Shown here: positions 1 through 11,915 of the stretch, one piece after another
How positions within the stretch are numbered: position 1 is the stretch's first letter
Layout: the number at the start of each line of letters is the position of its first letter
Source of the DNA: Pinus tabuliformis
Taxonomy: Eukaryota; Streptophyta; Pinopsida; Pinales; Pinaceae
Assembly (NCBI GenBank): GCA_031772625.1
Contig: CM062815.1
Coordinates: 608,547,918 to 608,611,917, forward strand
Length of the DNA: 64,000 nt
Direction: 5' to 3'
Made by a program: the position numbers and the translations under genes
Notes under the pieces: model-generated
The model's input: only the letters and a program-made list of their open reading frames with translations
What the model was told of the DNA's origin: nothing
Database searches by the model: none

Positions 1-571
1 TCTAGAAGTCTAGGCTAGAGACGTATTCCAGCATCGTAAAGCCTGGTAACCGTTGTTCTCACTGTTGGTTGGGTGATTCTTCTACTTTGAGACGATAAGT
101 GCTAGTATGGACTTGAGCTCCCACGTACCGTCGAGTATATTTTGGGAGACCACAATAGGCTTAATCCTTTATCCATAGGAAGCCGTGTCTGCTGCCCTAT
201 CGATCGCAATGCACTGAACACAGCATTCGGGAAGATTGACTACCGTACCGTAAAAAGTATTCTGCAGTTTTGTGATTGGTTTGGTAATCCCTCTACCTAG
301 ATTTCCAGAGTAGTCCCTTCCGTTCCTTTTCAAAATCCTTAACGGCAATCTGAGCACTTCTCACTTCAGGCTCATTAAAAATCGAAGGAGACTAGAGTCA
401 TCTTTTGTTTTTTCTCGACTCTTTAAAATTGAAAAAACTAGTTGTTTCAAAGCGTCTAAATGTTATTTTAACCACAATAACATCATTGTTCCCTCGTTGG
501 TCTTAGAAGTTAATCTCCCTTCATCGCAAGTTCTTGTAGAATCACTAGGAAATCTTTTGTATAGAATAGAT
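1..571. other. Leader/flank of the first gypsy remnant, no gene
   Basis: No convincing coding frame is seen here. A 'gctcattaaaaat' motif at about 370 recurs many times downstream of the gag frame (about 4,078-4,900), so this stretch probably belongs to the same element as untranslated leader or LTR-derived sequence. I could not find a primer binding site or LTR edge. Confidence 0.35.
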
Positions 572-3500
572 ATGTTTGAACAACCATCGACATCTAGGAC
601 TGTGTCATCTGATGCAGCAGCGGCAGAGCCTCTTGCTGCTACTCCAATGATGTAAGCCGATATACCATCTGTCCCGACAAGTTATCAACAACAAGCCGGA
701 GTCCAATCAGGGATTGTTTCGACAACATGGTCAGTTCCTATTTCTTCATCCATATTATCATCTGGTATTTCTTATGTTGAAACTCAACAAATTGATCCAA
801 TGTGTCTTCAAAGGCTAATCTACCCTTTAAGTACTGGATTTCCACCATATGGAGGGTAGTATGCCTTTTCATTGTTCCCTCCCGAAGAACAACCATATGG
901 GAGTTTACAACAAATTTCAGGACAAACTGGAATTACATCCAGCGGTTGGGTACCAATACTGCCTCAGCAACCAAGGGTTGTATATTCAATGCAACCAGTC
1001 CACCCTGTGTCGAATATTCCCACTATACCTGCTATGGTGACTGCGTCACAAGTACAAGCGCTACCTGTTGTATGTCAACCCCAAGTTTCTCAGGTTGCAA
1101 TACAACAGCCTCTTGTCTCAACGACTCAATCACAACCTCAGGTTAGTGCCTCCTTATTTGGAGCGACTCAGGCTCAAACAAGTACTATGACTCCTCATCT
1201 TGGTCAATCATCCAATATTGGACAACAGCAAATGGTCCAACAACCATGGCTGGTTCAAGCTCAACAACCGCCATTCCAGCAGTCATATCAAGGGCCTGAG
1301 CAACAAGTCTTTGTAAGTAATGGGCAACCGCATTTCCAAAGCGGTTATCAACAACAATATTATAATGGTTATGCCCATCAACCTTATCAAAGTTGCTAGC
1401 ATCAAATACATTATGCTGGTATGCAAAGACCCACTACTCAGGCGATTCCATCTTATCCTGGGTATGTTTTGCCTAACCTGAATCAATAGTTGCCTTTTGT
1501 AGCAACTCTAGAATTACTAGATCTAAACCAACTAACGAATGATCCAATTGCTTACGCCCCTTGGTGGCAGGCGATTCCGCATAAACTTCCGTCAGATATT
1601 CCTAAATTTAATGGAAATCCGGGTGAATACCCGTCGAATCATGTGATGGCATTTCATCTATGGTGTTCATCAAACACCTTAAATGATGATTCGATTAGGC
1701 TTCGCCTTTTTCAGAGGACATTAACCGGCCTGACAGCAAAATGGTATATCGAATTACCTAGAGCTTCGTTTGACAACTTCAGTACCCTAGCCACAACCTT
1801 TTTAACCCATTTTCAGTTACCAATAAGGTACGAAACGGGAACAGAACTTCTTACCAATTTCAAACAAACAATAGCCACTCACATATCGGATCATATTCAT
1901 GAGTGGCGACATCGTCGTAGAATGGTAAAAACATATGTTCCTAATCAGCTTTTAGCTGAATGGTTTATTAAGTCATTGTTACCATCCATTACAGAAGATG
2001 TGGCAAAAGGAGGAGTCATCACTGAAGAGCAAGTGATTGCTCGTGTGCAATATTTAGACTTGATTTATACTCAGTCTAGCATGCTCTACGATAAAATGCC
2101 TGACGCTCCTAGACTGGAATTTTTGGTCCCTCCTCCTCCTAGATCAAACAATGACTCTCATGCCAGCGATGGTGTGATTGGCGCGACAGACACGAAATCG
2201 ACAAAGGCTACATCTAAAAAGGCCTGTAATATTTCCAGTCAAAATGCAAATGAAGAACTTCTCGCCTCGGAGGTAAATGCCATGTCGACCAACAAGGGCA
2301 AACAACTGAAGCAACTAGGGGGCAAGAAGAAAAAGAAAGGGAGAAAAAAGAAGCAGGATGAGTCATCTCCTGAAAAACCTTCTGCAAACCCTTATGGGCA
2401 AAGGAAACCCCCTGCGGGGTGTCAGATATGCGATGAGGATCATCAGATGAGAGATTGTCCACATAAAGCCGAAGTTAAGAAACTCTTTAAGAGTTCAAAA
2501 ATCTTAGCAGTATTGACTAATCCATTTCCAAAACCGGGAACCAAATTGGTTGCTAATCAAAATGCTTCCCGATCCCAAGTGCTTATGTTGTCTATCTCAG
2601 AGCAGCAAAATGATGCTTTGACAAGGAATAAAGATTACGAGAATCCACAGCTGTCGAATAACAAGGCTAATGAACAACCTAGTAGTTCGACAACAACTTT
2701 GACCGAAGTTGTGCCACCCATCATTCCTGAGCCAATGATAAATCCGCCAAAGGGAGTAGTACACAAATCAACATTTAATCCTCGTGCCAAAGTAGCACAG
2801 AATTATAATATAGTAGAGGACCCGACCCAATCGCCGTCCGCTATGTCGACACTTGAGGTACCGCAAAATTGCCCCTCCCAAAAGCAGGCTCTATTATCAG
2901 TAATAGGTGGGATTGACCCAATGGATTCCAATCTTGTATCCTTTAATCACAAAGGATATGACCCTCAGTTACCAGCTCAACTAGCTTTCCTTATTCAAGT
3001 GAAAGCCCTCAACAAAACTGTTCATCGAACAATTATTGATGAGGGGGCATCTACATGTATTATGTCGATGAGTTGCTGGAAAAATTTAGGCTCACCACCC
3101 TTGTCGCGAACATCAACAATGTTAAAAGCATTTGATGGACAATCATACACTCCATACGAGATTTTAAGTAACTTGCAAGTTGAACTAGGGGGCAAAACAG
3201 TAGAAATTGATGTTGAAGTAATCGACGGAAACCTCGATTACAACATCCTACTGGGAAGGCCCTGGATATATGCCATGGCCGCAGTTGTGTCGACCTACTT
3301 CAGGAAGATTGCATTTCCCTTTCAAGGAGGAATTACAATCGTCGACCAACAAACATTTCTCCCCAACAGTTCACAAGTTACGGGAAGCATTCCAATGATC
3401 CATGGAAGCAATCATTCGCTTCAAAATATCGGAGTAGGTCTCCTAAAAGACCCTGCCTGGATGGGTACTTTTTCCCTACCACCTCTGAGTAATCTGGCGG

Positions 3501-3957
3501 AAGTGGCCACGGTGGAAACCTGCAATATGAAATCTTCTATATCTAATGGATTCGGAAGATTCCTAAACATTTTGTCAGCATGGATCATCGCCATTTTAGA
3601 AATATTGTAGCAATCAATTTTCTTAGCTTGGGAGGCAAACCCAAATCAACTCTCATTGAGTGTTTGGATAGATAGGTCTAAGGAATATGGCACCTCTTCA
3701 GATCCTTGGTCACATGTACATTCTACAGAAGAAGGAATAATTCAATCAATGATGTTAGGAGAGGCACCATGGGAAGATTACCACCATCGCTACCATCTTC
3801 CGGATTACCACAAAGATTATTCCAGCAACCTTAATCATCCATCAGTTTTTGATTTTTTATAAAATACTGTAAATACGGTGGATTATGATGATAGTTCTTT
3901 TACTGTGTCAACATCATTAAAAAATGAAACAAATCCCCTTTCCAAACCTCAAAGGTA
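572..3957 (+). pseudogene. Decayed Ty3/gypsy gag-protease frame
   Basis: One reading frame (frame 2) runs from ATG 572 to about 3957 without a visible frameshift. It is cut by TAA 653, TAG 857, TAG 1397, TAG 1487, TAG 3608 and TAA 3860, and ends at TAA 3955. The first part is rich in Gln and Pro. From about 1,600 to 2,090 it resembles a plant retrotransposon gag domain. A basic Lys tract (about 2,320-2,360) precedes a zinc knuckle at 2420-2458 with spacing C-x2-C-x3-H-x4-C. A retropepsin-like domain follows at about 2,990-3,320: the active-site loop at 3038 reads Asp-Glu-Gly-Ala-Ser instead of Asp-Ser/Thr-Gly, and the C-terminal ILLGRPW motif is at about 3246. The tail after 3608 contains the run SMMLGEAPWED. 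No reverse transcriptase or integrase follows. The element is inactive as it stands. Confidence 0.8.
3608..3616 (+). other. TAG followed by CAATCA, a leaky-stop-like context
   Basis: The TAG closing the long open part of the gag-protease frame is followed by CAA TCA, which fits the CARYYA consensus of tobamovirus-type readthrough. The same frame stays open for another 83 codons. It may be functional readthrough in the parent element or just decay: the other internal TAG codons of this frame lack the motif. Confidence 0.35.
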
Positions 3958-6245
3958 AACCTTCATTCCAACCACCGAGTTGAATGCAATGAAGCTTGGG
4001 GGGCATGCACCTCGATTTGCGTTATTATGCTGGGGGCATGCAAACTTATCACGAGTAGTGTTACTGCAGGGTTCAAGCTCGTTAGAAAATAAATCCGTCA
4101 CGAGCAGTGTTACTGCAGGGTTCAAGCTCATTAAAAAATAAACCCGCATCGAGCAGTTTTAACGCGGACTTCATGCTCATTAAAAAATAAACATAAGCAA
4201 TGAGCAAGTGTTTCCACCAGCGTTTAAGCTCATTTTAAAATAAAAAATGAACCAATTTCCGATAAATAACCATCGTGAATGTAGTACTTCAGCCTTTGAA
4301 ACCTCGGTCATGTTCTCATCATCACCTCCACTCTGTATTGGCCGATCATTCACCTCCACTTGATTGTCTACCCCTTTTGAGGAACAGCTGCGAAGAGTGA
4401 TCTTGTTAGCCATCCTTGTGACACTGCCGTGATTGGAAAATTCCAAACCTTACCTGCAATTAGCTGCTACCCGAATCTATCAATCGTTCCTCAAAATTGA
4501 GTCTCCTTTAAGCTCTTTTCAACTGACTCGTAAAATATAAAAAGATTTCTGAGATATTGGCCTCTCCAGCTCATTAAAGCGACCGGAAGTGCTCTCCCTC
4601 CTTTATATTTTAATCTTTTTGGACCTAAGGGATTATTACACAAAAAGATTGAGCGCTTGTTTTGTTTGGCTCGTTAAAAGTACCGAAAATTCATCCCTTC
4701 TGTATTATTTTATACTTTTTCAGACTTAAGGGATTAGATGACAAAAAAGGATTTTTGGAGTTTCCTTTACGTCCCTTTTCAGACTCTCTAAAATTGAAAA
4801 GGACCGAGTTATCTTTGTCGTTAAACTCGTTAAAACCTAATAGCGACAAACTTGTCCATAACAGACAAGAACAAGTTTCAGTATCGCTAGGCTCGTTAAA
4901 ACATAGCGATGGGTTTGCCCGAAGGGCAAATTATAGAACAAGCATATGTTATCCTCCTCAAGCTTGACAAAAATAAAGAGGTACTGGTCAGCAATGACTG
5001 GGGAAAAATTGGGAAGAAAACTCGAAGAAACTTTGTTGGTAGCAAGTCGCTCTTGAACATGACACTTTCACTCCACATCCAAGTCGGGTTGGGTTGTTCC
5101 ATTCACTGGTCACATCACCATGGTTCTGTCACACCATCCACATTTGGGGTAATGCTACCAATCCATCATGTCAGTGTCGCCGACATGTTCAAGAGAAGTT
5201 GCTCAGAGAATTCACCTCTGTCTCACCCACTGTAATACATTTACGCTCCATTCTTTCATGACCGCCACCCTGAACCTTATATCATCATATCGTTTTCACC
5301 TCCATTAAAATCATTTGCTCCGTTCCGTGTCATTGATGTGGGATTCATTAAGGCCCTCCTATGACGTATCGCTTCTTGTCGACATCAGCTCATTATCCAA
5401 GAAGTCGATCTAGGAACACCCATTTCAGTACTTTGAAGCTTGCATGCCTCAATGGCAAGATTCTCACTTCCGGCGACAGGTTTACATCGATGGCCTTCGA
5501 CCGAAAGATTTTGCGTGGTGTTCAATGCCAAGTCCCTTATTCACACCACATGAGTTTTACTGCAGTACCTTGAGGATCATTATCATTATCAGTGATTCCT
5601 CTCATGCCTGTTAATAGCTTACATCATTGTCTGGTAATTAGGCGATGTCTTTCCATGTTCAACTCCATAACATCTCTCAGATGGATCGACTTGTACTTTG
5701 AGTGAAGATCAAACGAGATTGAAGACCCTGGATCTAGTTTCATCAATCTGGCTTGCAATATATATTCAGGAAATAAAGACATCAATTGTACATCGTTGTT
5801 GCACAGCTAATCATCCAATCTAAGGAATGATGACTCTACCAGAATCATCAGTCTACACTCAGACGATTGTTTGTCCTATGTACATGAAAATGAATTTATA
5901 AATTTGAGCATGGGAATGCCCGCCTCAGCTAGATCATGAAAATATTATGAAGATAATGTATTGTATTGTATCTTATTACAGGTTTCCTTCTAGCTTGAAG
6001 GAACTTCGGATCCTCATGATAAAGCATTTCACCCGACATCAAAAAGATTAACGACATCATGCTTTAGGGGGCAACTATTATAGACATTTTTGGGCACTGC
6101 AACCCCATGCATAAAATTTCCATAAACCAAGGGCTCCTAAGTCCCTAAAAGTGTTGTTCCAACCCCTAAAGGAACAAGGTCAACTGATTACAACTTCTCC
6201 CAGAAGTTCTCCATGAAAAACTACTTAGAACTGGTCAAAACTGGA
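3958..6245 (+). other. Non-coding 3' part of the gypsy remnant
   Basis: No protein-coding segment is supported. Several G-rich runs resemble polypurine tracts (about 3,992, 4,030 and 6,065). The motif RGCTCRTTAAAA recurs at about 4078, 4128, 4175, 4570, 4670, 4828 and 4892. Short open frames lack retrotransposon motifs. It is probably the untranslated 3' region of the same element, but no LTR boundary was found. Confidence 0.35.
4050..4245 (+). repeat. Degenerate tandem repeat, about 49 bp x 4
   Basis: Four units begin at about 4050, 4099, 4148 and 4199. Each starts with a 'cgagcagtgtt'-like block, then 'ttcaagctcatt', and ends in an A-rich 'aaaaaataaa'. The first two are closest; the fourth is most diverged. 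Confidence 0.65.
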
Positions 6246-6768
6246 TCATTTCACCTGCTCCATAGGCAAAGTACGTTGCATCTCACCTAAATACACACAG
6301 TGGGTGCATTGCATTTCAAAAAGCCCTTCTATGGGGTGTGATGGGCAAGAGGAGACAAATGGCAGTGTCAATCCGCGAGGTGGAGAAGCATGGACTCTTC
6401 CAGAAACTTCTCCTGTGACACTTGCCTCTCTGAATTCGACCAGGGATGAGTAAGAGATCATCAATCTCCAAGTGGAATCAAGAAATATCAAAGGGAAGAC
6501 ACTAATCAAATCACAAGCTGATTCATCTCCCTTGCAGACATCTATATATGGATCCCTCATCCCAGAGATCCAGAGGCTGGAATTTTGCATCTTGTAAGGA
6601 ATTGTTGTTGGTTTCTTGAGGCAACATCATAGTGTTGGGTGATCTAAGCTTTTCATGAGGTGAAGAGGGGCTCACTTGCTGAGAGGATGATGCTGGGTCA
6701 GAAAAATTGGTTGTAACTCTCTTGGCTCTTTCTTGATTATCAATAAAGCTATTCAAGTTTTCCTCCAT
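6246..6768 (-). other. Unidentified overlapping reading frames
   Basis: Two overlapping frames read from ATG 6768 (81 codons, Ser/Asn/Gln-rich) and 6590 (114 codons). Neither shows a domain I recognise. They lie just beyond the truncated end of gypsy element B and could be a leader protein of another element, a broken host exon, or chance. Confidence 0.15.
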
Positions 6769-7108
6769 ACTCTTATGTGATTTATGTTTTATGCATTTGT
6801 ATGGTCAATTTACATGTGATCCTAGATTGTTTATGATAATAGATCCATATTCTCATATAGTGTTATGCTGCTTTGATTGTACAGGTACTCTGTGAAGCTG
6901 GGTATACTAGAAAGCAAGTAGCAAAAGACTATTAGAAGAGAGAGGAATCGAGCAAGGAACCAAGCGCAAGACAGAGGTTGGTCTCCTCTATTCTTCTCTC
7001 ATCTATCTTTCATAAAGGAAAATGAAAGTAGTTTTACTTTGTTTGTTTCTAAGGTAGCTACCACCCTTAGTGGGATTAGTAGTTCTGCATAGACACTTTT
7101 TCCTGTAA
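6769..7108. other. Sequence beyond the truncated gypsy B, no gene seen
   Basis: The minus-strand RNase H frame of gypsy B loses similarity to its family just after the IHTDH motif (about 7110). From there to 6769 I see no LTR, no polypurine tract and no recognisable coding segment. Confidence 0.3.
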
Positions 7109-9841
7109 CAATGGTCTGTGTGGATTTGGAAACACTTCCCTAATAAGTATGGTCGCCAGGTATCCACTGCATGTAAGATGGCCATCATCTCCTTCTCATA
7201 GGTAGATTGTCCAAGGTTTGTCCCACTTAGTTGTTGGCTAGTGAAGGCCAAGGGTTGACCTTCCTGCATTAAGACAACCCCAATACCCGTACCTGAAGCA
7301 TCACATTCAATCACAAAATATTTGGTGAAGTTGAGTAGTGCCAATACAGGAGTGGAACACATGGCATGTTTGATATCTATAAATGCCTGTTATGCTTCAT
7401 CATTCCAGAGGAATGAATTTTTCTTGAGAAGGTGAGTGAGGGGTCTAGCAATGCGACCATAATTGCAGACAAATTTGAGATAGTAGCCGGTGAGAACCAA
7501 AAATGGTCTCAAACTCTTCAAGGTCTTTGGTTGAGGCTGATCCTGCATTGCCTAGATCATTTTGGGATCCACCCTGACACCTTCACGCCCCACAATGTGG
7601 CCCAAATACTCAACTTCTTCCATGCCAAAAGAGCACTTGGACAATTTGACAAATAATTTATGCTTCCGGAGCAGGTGCAAGAGCAGATCTACATGTTGAA
7701 GATGTTTTTCCCAAGTGAGGCTGTAGATGAGGATGTCCTCAAAGAAAACAAGGACAAATTTTCTGAGATATGGTTTGAGCAGGTGATTCATGAGGCTCTA
7801 AAAAGTGGATGAGGAATTATAGAGATCAAATGGCATGACCAGGAATTCATAATGGCCTTCATGAGTTCGGAAAGCAGTCTTTGGAATGTCTACTTCTTTC
7901 ATGCAAATTTGGTGATAGCCCGAGCAAAGGTTGAGCTTAGTAAAGAATTGAGCCCCATTTAGTTCATCCAGCAAATCATCAACAACCAATATGGTAAATT
8001 TATCTTTGACCATCAGCTTGTTGAGGGCCCTCAAGTCTGGACACATACGTCATTCCCCATCTTTCTTGAGCACCATGACCACAGGCGATGAATAAGGACT
8101 AATGCTAGGATGAATGACACCAACTTCCAGGGGTTCCTTGATGATTTTTTCATTTTCATTCTTTTGGATGAAAGGATATCTATATGGGCGCACATTTGGT
8201 GGTTGTGCCCCTGTGACCAAAGTAATGCTATGCTCATGTTCCCCTCTCGAGGCTGGAAGCTCATGAGGCTTGTCAAAGACCTGCAGATGGTTGTTTAAGA
8301 TCTGTTGCATCTTAGGATGAATATGAAGAGAAGTGGGTTCGAAGGCCTGGATGGAAATAAATTGGGCTATAACTCCATGGTGGCCATTTTTTAACAATTT
8401 CTCCATCCTATGTGAGCTGATGATAGAAGGAGAACCTGCTTGGAGTCTACGGAGGGTTTGTGTGTGGTTATTCTGCTTAAAGCTCATATATAACTCCTGG
8501 AAATACATTGTGATTAGGTCGAGTGTGCGGAGCCATTCAGCACCCAAGACAATGTCACACCCACCCATGTTGATGGCAAACATGTGGGTCTTTAGGTGGT
8601 AATCCCCCATTTGAAGTTTGACATTTTCAAAGTGGCCTTCACATTTCATTGTCCCCCCATCAACAATCTGGACCTAGAAATTAGAGACTACTCTAACAAA
8701 ACAATACACTGCTTCAGCAACTCTTTGATGGATAAATTTATGCGTACTACCACTATCAATCAAGACTACTACAGGGTGATGCTTAATAAAACCTTTGATT
8801 TTGAGAGTTTGAGGAGAATAAATTCCTACCAAAGCATGAAGCGAGATAATTGGTTCATCAAGTGTAGCTGGGAGCTCATTATTCATTTGGTTGTCCTCAT
8901 CTTCCTCCTCTGGTCCCTCAAATGGTGGGGCTTCCTCAGATGAACTGTGATCAGTAGCATCAATTTGAAAGAATTTGGGTTCCTTGCATTTATGCCCTGG
9001 GGAGTATTTCTCATCACAGTAGTAACAAAATCCTTGCTTTCTTCTTTCTGCCATTTCCGCTCGTGACACCTTTTGAACCTTAAGTGTTTGGGTAGTGCTC
9101 ATAGTCTGGGTGGGGCGTCCCCTGGATATGAAATTTGGATGAGTCGACTGGGCCGCTAATGCGTGTTCTACTTCACGAGCTATCTTGCAATCTGCCAACC
9201 ATGAGACTGGGTGTTGCATTCAGGCATGGGCTTGTATGGTGTCTGTGAGACCACTAATAAAACATTCCAAGTAGAATTCATCTGTTAGACTTCCTGTGCG
9301 GAAGGCTAATGCTTTAAAGGATTTAATATATTTTTGCACTGTGCCTTTCTGTCGGAACTTAGTAAGACAACCCAAAAAGTTAGATTCATCATTAAAGCGA
9401 TCAGAAAGGGCTTTTGAGAACATTTTCCAAGTCATTGGCATTGCATAGTGATGTTGATGCCACTGCCACCATTGCTATCTTTCTTGGTCCAAGTACAGGC
9501 TTCCCACACTTAGCTTAGTCGCATCATCTCTGAGGTGATTCAATGTGAAATATTGCTCCATTTGTGCTAGCCATATGGCCAGATGAGAGCCATCAAATTT
9601 ATACATGTCCAGCTTGGGTGGTCGAGCCTGGGACTGTTGGTGGCTTTCCATAGAAGTGAAGAGAATGGCTAGACTCGCCCTCAAGGTTTTCATTAAAATC
9701 ATATGCCTCTGATTGTTCCCCCAACTTGCCCTTTGTAATTGTGTCAGTTAAGGTCTAGATCTGCTTCGTTAATGCCTCCAAATTTTGTTCAAGGGTGTCG
9801 ATCTTTTCATTGGCCATAGCTTGAGCTCTGGTTTGTACCAT
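7109..9841 (-). pseudogene. Gypsy B gag-pol polyprotein, decayed
   Basis: Gag probably starts at ATG 9841 (MVQTRAQAMANEKIDTLEQ). A frameshift occurs near 9,700; from 9702 one frame continues to about 7,110 with stops at 9475, 9220, 8674, 8050, 7798, 7552 and 7390. Several fit C-to-T decay of Gln or Trp codons. Visible domains: gag (9702-9230); zinc knuckle CYYCDEKYSPGHKC (about 9,020-8,980); protease with LIDSGSTHKF (about 8,760); reverse transcriptase (8,200-7,560) with SPVVMVLKKDGE, GYHQI and FFEDILIYS; RNase H start (7,330-7,110) with IECDASGTGIGVVL. In the catalytic FFDD box the first Asp is Glu. Not functional. Confidence 0.85.
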
Positions 9842-10834
9842 GCACAAATCTAGTGCACTTGTCATTACTGTGAAAAACATTTGTGACCACCCGAAATTTT
9901 GATGTTGACAAATGCATAGTACCACCTTGCTCAGCGTGTCGACCTGATTCTTATGGGCTAAGTCTCCTATAAGCTTCTCAGAAAAGTTAATTCTGCCCAA
10001 TGTCCTGTGAGAATCATGCCCAGGTATAGGAGCCACACAAATAGTCAGATTTGTCGGCGAAACCCTCGATTGCAAAGTATGAGTAGGAATGTGGCAATGA
10101 TCGAACCCTTGCTGCTAGATCTGAATGGCGGATCTGATTGTTGCGATTGCTACAAAACCCAAACTACTAGATCTGAATGGTGGATTTGATAGATCTGATT
10201 GGTAGATTTGATAGATCTGAATGGCGGATCTGATAGATTTGAATGGCAGAACTGATTGTTGCGGCCGCGACAGAACCCAACCTGCTAGATCTGATCTTGC
10301 AAAGATGATGCGTGATTTAGAGAGAGACAAGGGAACTATGGTCTCAAGGAGTGTCAGGTACTACAGATCGAAATATACATAAGGGTCCAATAGTAGTACT
10401 TGACCCAATCTTTCAAGGCACTAACCAAGGAGCATCGACTGTACCCTTAGCCATACAACCCAACTACCTTATTGTATGCACAAGTAATCTCACCAAGTGT
10501 TGTTCTTAGTGTAATGTAGCATTAAGACAACCGACGATTTATCTATGGCGAGGTTTCAAGAGAGCATAGGGGGCTTCCGATATACCCAGAGGGTACTTGG
10601 AAGATAGTTTGTGCGTGGTTCTGTCTAATGCGCTACTACTCGAAGGGGTACCCACAATGGTTACAAGGGAGTCCAACAAGCATGACCACCTCTTGTATTT
10701 CCTACGTGGATGCCTCCCCAAATCCATGGGTTTATGTGCTCAATGACAAATCCAGTGGTTTAAAGATGCTGAAATGTGTCTCTAGCCAAAATTTCTTTTT
10801 GCTAAAAATGGAGATCCCATTGGCCCTGGAAAGT
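9842..10834 (-). other. Untranslated leader of gypsy B
   Basis: About 1 kb between the primer binding site and the gag ATG. No coding segment is supported. It contains the short-repeat patch at 10115-10300. Confidence 0.5.
10115..10300. repeat. Short tandem repeats around AGATCTGAATGGCGG
   Basis: About seven imperfect copies of a 20-25 bp unit (agatctgaatggcggatctga and variants) lie in the leader of gypsy B. One interval contains GCGGCCGC. The block 'gattgttgcg...gacagaaccc' also occurs twice. Confidence 0.7.
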
Positions 10835-10846
10835 GCTCTGATACCA
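10835..10846 (-). other. Primer binding site, initiator Met tRNA type
   Basis: The minus strand reads TGGTATCAGAGC, the usual plant retrotransposon match to the 3' end of initiator tRNA-Met. It lies two bases inside the LTR edge. Confidence 0.85.
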
Positions 10847-10848
10847 CT

Positions 10849-11281
10849 TGTTATGCTCTTAACTTGTGATAAGATTCCAGAATACCAAATATGCGAAGAA
10901 ATATACCCAAAACATAGAACAATAAGAAATAACAGCATATATTTTATTATTCAGAAAGGAAAGCAATGTTCACTTGCCTCTTCAAGGGGGCAATCTCCAA
11001 TAGAACTGGGCTCAATTACAAAATATGACACAACGCTCCTCAAGGGGAGTTTCTATCCTTTATATAGGATTCATACATGCAATACCATGGGTCAGTACCA
11101 TGGTTCTTATTAATACCATCTATCTAATACCATCGCCCATTTTCAACTAACTGTGGTCCCTTCTTTAAATGTAGGTCAACCACTTACAATTATTAATATG
11201 GGCTTTATTGACTCTTTAAATAACTATAACTATGACTTGACCCTATTACATAAATAAGGGGGTTAGGGTTGGACCCTAACA
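10849..11281 (-). repeat. 5' LTR of gypsy B (433 bp)
   Basis: On the minus strand it starts TGTTAGGG and ends with TAACA, giving TGTTA...TAACA termini. A TATA-like box (ctatataaagg, about 11,069) and an AATAAAAT signal (about 10,945) fit LTR promoter and polyadenylation functions. The primer binding site follows directly. Confidence 0.8.
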
Positions 11282-11915
11282 TAAGTTCTTCCACTTGACG
11301 AGATACTCCGAAATTGATCGATTTCGTAGTTGTTGAGTTCTTGTTTCTGTGATCGCTTCAGGTTCCAATATGATTTTTTCTTCCTCATCAAGTTTTGGCA
11401 ATATTGTTTGAACTAGTAGCTTGTCACCAATAACCTTCTTTAAGCATGAAACATGGAAAATTGGGAGCACTCGGGAAGCTGTAGGAAGCTCCAATTTGTA
11501 TGCCATATTACCAATCTTTTGCAACACCTTGTTCAGACCATAATACTTTGGTGATAATTTATTATCCTTCTTAGCTTGCTTGAGGGACATTTGTTTATAT
11601 GGTTATAGCCATAGAAATACCGAGTCACCTACATCAAAACTAATTTCGCTATGATGTTGATCTGCTTGTTGTTTCATTCTATTCTGTGCCAAAGTTAGGC
11701 TATCCTTTAAGAGTTGGAGAACTTGTTGTTGATGCTCGATGTGATCTTCCATTGCTTGAACATTAGAATTTTCTCTTAAATATGATGTGATAGATGGTGG
11801 GTGATATCCATAAAGTTCCATAAATGGGGTCATTTTTGCTACAGTATGGAAGGAAGTGTTGTACCACCATTCAGCCAGAGGCAACCATTTGACCCATTGT
11901 TGTGCCCTTATATTA
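11282..11915 (-). pseudogene. Gypsy element A: integrase C-terminus and partial chromodomain
   Basis: The minus-strand frame at 11915-11603 contains WVKWLPLAEWWYNTSFH and FMELYGYHPPS, the usual end of a gypsy integrase. The frame at 11590-11282 continues with LSPKYYGL, YKLELP and FHVSCLKK, then a chromodomain start ending EYLVKWKN. The chromodomain is cut after about a dozen residues by the LTR of element B. The 5' part of the element is missing above about 11,915. Confidence 0.8.

Larger units (their letters stand above)
7003..11281 (-). mobile_element. Gypsy element B (chromovirus-like), 3'-truncated
   Basis: On the minus strand the order is 5' LTR (11281-10849), primer binding site, long leader with short repeats, then gag-protease-reverse transcriptase-RNase H. 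The copy stops inside RNase H, so integrase and 3' LTR are missing. The LTR begins exactly where the chromodomain frame of an older element (A) is interrupted, so B appears to have inserted into A. Because B's 3' end is lost, no second target duplication could be checked. Confidence 0.8.

Noticed and set aside
872..1399. Stand-alone Gln-rich protein gene
   Set aside because: It lies in the same frame as the downstream gag and is separated from it only by TAG codons, so it is the N-terminal part of the gag frame.
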